NCBI GenBank assembly: GCA_947502965.1
Contig: CANNCG010000015.1
Coordinates: forward strand, 1-16,378
Source of the DNA: a bacterium
GTDB taxonomy: Bacteria; Margulisbacteria; Marinamargulisbacteria; SXXA01
Length of the DNA stretch: 16,378 bases
Direction of reading: 5' to 3'
The position numbers and the translations under genes are program-made. Below are positions 14,034-16,378 of the stretch, one piece after another; positions within the stretch are counted from its first letter, which is position 1; each line of letters starts with the position of its first letter. The notes beneath the pieces were generated by a model. That model saw nothing but the letters and a program-made list of their open reading frames with translations. It made no database searches and was not told the DNA's origin.

Positions 14034-15438
14034 AGTGATTGTGGGGATCAAACCGTTTCTTGTATGCCCCTTGACCTGGATTCTCAGTGTCTTTTTTTTG
14101 ATTACAAGTTGGCCTTTTGTGGGTTTTCCCCTCACCGATGGAGATGTTTCTCATTGGGTGCCTTGGGCGCAGGAGATTGCCTTGCACGGGAACCCCTTAT
14201 CCGCCAAGTCAGACCAATCTCATGGGCCTTTGTTGGCCTGGGGGACAGCCTTGTTTATTCGTTTTTTTTCACTTAATTATTATGTGCTGAACTTCTTTAA
14301 TCTCTTGTGTGGCTTAGGGTGTGTGGGATTGGTGTATGCTATTGCGCACAAGATAGGCCCAAATACAGGAAAATTTCCCTTATTGGCGGGGGTGTTTGCC
14401 GCGACCAATTTTATGCTGGTGTATTTGTCCCGTACCCCCATGTATGACTTGCCGGCGGCCTTTGGGTTTGCCTTGTTTTGTTACGCTTATGCGGTCTATC
14501 TCAAATTTGGGCATCGCAAATGGCTGGTCGTCGCGCTGCTGGGTTTGGGGCTTGGATCTTTGTCACGGTTTATTATCGTGATTGTCTTGTCCTGCTTTTT
14601 TGTTCTGATCATGCAATTTTTGAACCGGCAGCAGGGGGCGGGCAACCGATGGGAGTTCTCTGCGCATTCGGGCTGGCTACGGACCACGGTAGTGCATGTC
14701 TGTTTTATATTTGGGACGGCGTTTTTGATTTCGGTTCCTTGGCTCTGGGTTCAACATGCCCATCATGCGGGGTTTTTGGAATTTTTTATTTATGACAACT
14801 TTTTCCGGTTTTTGGGAGATGAAAAAGGGACTAGCCGAGATTATTATGGGTTTTTGCTCATTACGTTTATTGGATTGATTCCTATGACCCCTGTTTTGGT
14901 CGCGGGATTGAGCAAGTCTATGTGGGAAAAGTGGGGGAAATCGCCAATTGCCCATGTGGCGTTGGCCTCTAGTGTGCCTTGTCTACTCTTCTTTTCTTTT
15001 TCAGGGCATACCAAATTGGTGCGCTATATTGCCTATATTTTTCCCAGCTTCTTGTTGTTGAGTGGTCATATTTATGTGACATGTATCTCAGATCCTGTGT
15101 ATCGGAAACGCATGACGTATTGGTATTATGGCTTATTGACGGTGGTGAGCACGATCTTGGCGGTCTATGCTTTACAGTTTAGCCAAGAGGCCCATCAAAG
15201 TGTTCTATTTGTCGTGGCCTCTATTGTATTGTTATTGGGACTTATTGGGTCGGGCTTGGTATTCTTTGTATATCGTTATGCCTCATTTATGCAACAGCCT
15301 TTTCGCTATGTAGCGGTCTGTGCCGTGTTTTACCTTTTCTTTTTTACTGTTTTGGTGATGGAATACACAGCCGTGCCTTTTCTCTTTCAGGTTCGGGACA
15401 TGATCGATGCTGCGCTGAAAGGGCGGCCTCATGGCTAG
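14026..15438 (+). CDS. ArnT/PMT-like GT-C membrane glycosyltransferase
   Basis: A 470-residue polytopic membrane protein with about 11-12 hydrophobic segments, resembling the ArnT/PMT group that moves a sugar from a polyprenyl phosphate to lipid A, protein or glycan outside the inner membrane. After the first span comes PLTDGDVSHWVPWAQEI (D38, D40), the expected acidic motif of the first external loop, followed by a HGPLLAW segment. LSRTPMYDLPAA, SLSRFI and SGHTKLVRYIAYIFPSF also fit the family. I start at ATG 14026, overlapping ychF by 8 bases. An in-frame ATG at 13999 is possible but would overlap by 35 bases. Neither start has a clear Shine-Dalgarno. The next gene, a GT2 synthase, probably makes its donor. 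The sugar and acceptor cannot be told from sequence. Confidence 0.8.
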   Translation: MSKVIVGIKPFLVCPLTWILSVFFLITSWPFVGFPLTDGDVSHWVPWAQEIALHGNPLSAKSDQSHGPLLAWGTALFIRFFSLNYYVLNFFNLLCGLGCVGLVYAIAHKIGPNTGKFPLLAGVFAATNFMLVYLSRTPMYDLPAAFGFALFCYAYAVYLKFGHRKWLVVALLGLGLGSLSRFIIVIVLSCFFVLIMQFLNRQQGAGNRWEFSAHSGWLRTTVVHVCFIFGTAFLISVPWLWVQHAHHAGFLEFFIYDNFFRFLGDEKGTSRDYYGFLLITFIGLIPMTPVLVAGLSKSMWEKWGKSPIAHVALASSVPCLLFFSFSGHTKLVRYIAYIFPSFLLLSGHIYVTCISDPVYRKRMTYWYYGLLTVVSTILAVYALQFSQEAHQSVLFVVASIVLLLGLIGSGLVFFVYRYASFMQQPFRYVAVCAVFYLFFFTVLVMEYTAVPFLFQVRDMIDAALKGRPHG

Positions 15439-16372
15439 TGAGGTATTTCGGCATGCCGTGGCCATTATTATCCCGGCCTACAACGAAGAAATCCCCATGG
15501 CCAAGGTGATAGAAGACTTTCACCGTATCCGACCGGATGCCTATATTGTCGTGGTAGACAATGCGTCCAAAGATAAAACGGCCAGTATTGCACAGGAGAC
15601 CCTACAGCGATTGGGTGCGTCTGGGCGTGTCTTGTCTTATAATCTTCAGGGAAAAGGCTTTGCGGTTCGGCATGCCTTCCGTGAAATTGATGCGGAAATT
15701 TATGTAATGGTGGACGGGGATGACACCTACAGTGCGGCGGATTTGCCTATACTTTTGGGCCCTGTTCAGGCTGGGGATTACGATATGGTGACCGGGGATC
15801 GTTTGCATGTGTATCGCAACACCAGTGCCCGGAAATTTCACTATTTGGGAAACCTATGGGTTTCAACGATTATTAATGTTTTTTTCAGGAGTCAGATACA
15901 CGATATTTTTAGTGGTTACCGGGTTTTCCACCGAAAATTCATCAAAAACTTTCCTATTCTATCCCGTGGTTTTGAGTTAGAAACCGAGATTACCCTGCAT
16001 GCCTTGTCCAACCATTACCGCATTTGCGAGATTCCGATTGCTTATCAAGATCGCCAGGCGGGCAGTGTGTCGAAGCTCAATACTTTTTCGGATGGATTTA
16101 AAATTATTCGCTTGGTTTTTTCGCTGTTTCGCTTGTATTACCCGTTGCGTTTTTTCTCTTGGATAGGGTTGTCTTGTATTGCCGTTGGTCTCTTTTTAGG
16201 GGTGCCTGTGGTCACGTATTTTCTAGGAACGGGATTGGTACCTCGGGTACCGACCGCTATTTTGGTTGCTATATTGGAAATTGTGGGGATTTTGTGTGTG
16301 GGCTTGGGGTTGATCTTGGATACGGTGATCAAATTGAATCAGCGACAGGCGGAGCTGTGGCGGTTGAATTGA
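15431..16372 (+). CDS. GT2 polyprenyl-phosphate glycosyl synthase (GtrB/DPM1-like) with two C-terminal membrane helices
   Basis: A 313-residue family 2 glycosyltransferase. The GT-A domain has IIIPAYNEE (12-20), VVDNASKDKT (41-50), GKG (74-76) and the metal-binding D95-G-D97 in VDGDDTYSAADLP, followed by TGDR and DIFSGYRVF. An amphipathic segment with LYYPLRFF precedes two membrane spans at about 238-262 and 272-298, as in GtrB-type enzymes that load a nucleotide sugar onto undecaprenyl phosphate. The start ATG overlaps the previous gene by 8 bases with no strong Shine-Dalgarno, so the pair is probably translationally coupled. The donor sugar is unknown. The stop is 6 bases from the window end. 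Confidence 0.88.
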   Translation: MASEVFRHAVAIIIPAYNEEIPMAKVIEDFHRIRPDAYIVVVDNASKDKTASIAQETLQRLGASGRVLSYNLQGKGFAVRHAFREIDAEIYVMVDGDDTYSAADLPILLGPVQAGDYDMVTGDRLHVYRNTSARKFHYLGNLWVSTIINVFFRSQIHDIFSGYRVFHRKFIKNFPILSRGFELETEITLHALSNHYRICEIPIAYQDRQAGSVSKLNTFSDGFKIIRLVFSLFRLYYPLRFFSWIGLSCIAVGLFLGVPVVTYFLGTGLVPRVPTAILVAILEIVGILCVGLGLILDTVIKLNQRQAELWRLN

Positions 16373-16378
16373 GTGCGT

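Noticed and set aside
13404..14135. Minus-strand open frame of 243 codons opposite ychF
   Set aside because: It is antisense to a highly conserved gene and its translation shows no domain; a by-product of codon use on the other strand.

Overview
The window is a gene-dense bacterial segment. All 13 protein genes lie on the + strand, most with overlapping ends or only a few bases between them. The protein set (tail-specific protease with an N-terminal helical region, trigger factor, ClpP and ClpX closely resembling the E. coli proteins, YchF) suggests a Gram-negative, proteobacteria-like organism of middling GC. I would not name a genus. No tRNA, rRNA, CRISPR array, insertion sequence or integrase was seen.

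Layout. (1) 1-648: leader with no gene I can support, AT-rich, with an A9-T-G10 homopolymer. (2) 649-4498: prc, a TatD-family (YcfH/YabD-like) metal hydrolase, and an unusually placed type II secretion/type IV pilus F (GspF/PilC/ComGB) membrane protein, joined by overlapping stops and starts. (3) 4512-9193: a four-gene cassette that I read as synthesis and use of a polyprenyl-phosphate-arabinose donor. It holds a polytopic GT-C-like membrane protein, an unusual HAD-UbiA fusion, a DprE1-like FAD oxidase and a DprE2-like short-chain reductase. (4) 9255-9283: a good sigma70-type promoter, then tig-clpP-clpX (9323-12485). (5) 12496-12933: a 145-residue protein of unknown family with an acidic tail, then ychF. 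(6) 14026-16372: a second glycan pair, an ArnT/PMT-like membrane glycosyltransferase and a GtrB/DPM1-like GT2 with two C-terminal membrane helices.

How the parts may work together. In region 3 the UbiA half would move phosphoribose from PRPP to a polyprenyl phosphate. The fused HAD half could remove the 5-phosphate, and DprE1/DprE2 would then epimerise C2 of the ribose to give polyprenyl-P-arabinofuranose. The GT-C protein is the natural candidate to transfer that sugar outside the membrane. In region 6 the GT2 enzyme would make a second polyprenyl-P-sugar for the ArnT-like transferase. Regions 4 and 5 form one proteostasis/translation transcription unit that appears to run on into region 6 without a visible terminator. 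The most interesting item is the compact arabinosyl-donor cassette with its fused HAD-UbiA enzyme. It sits next to an orphan pilus/secretion platform gene and between two housekeeping operons.
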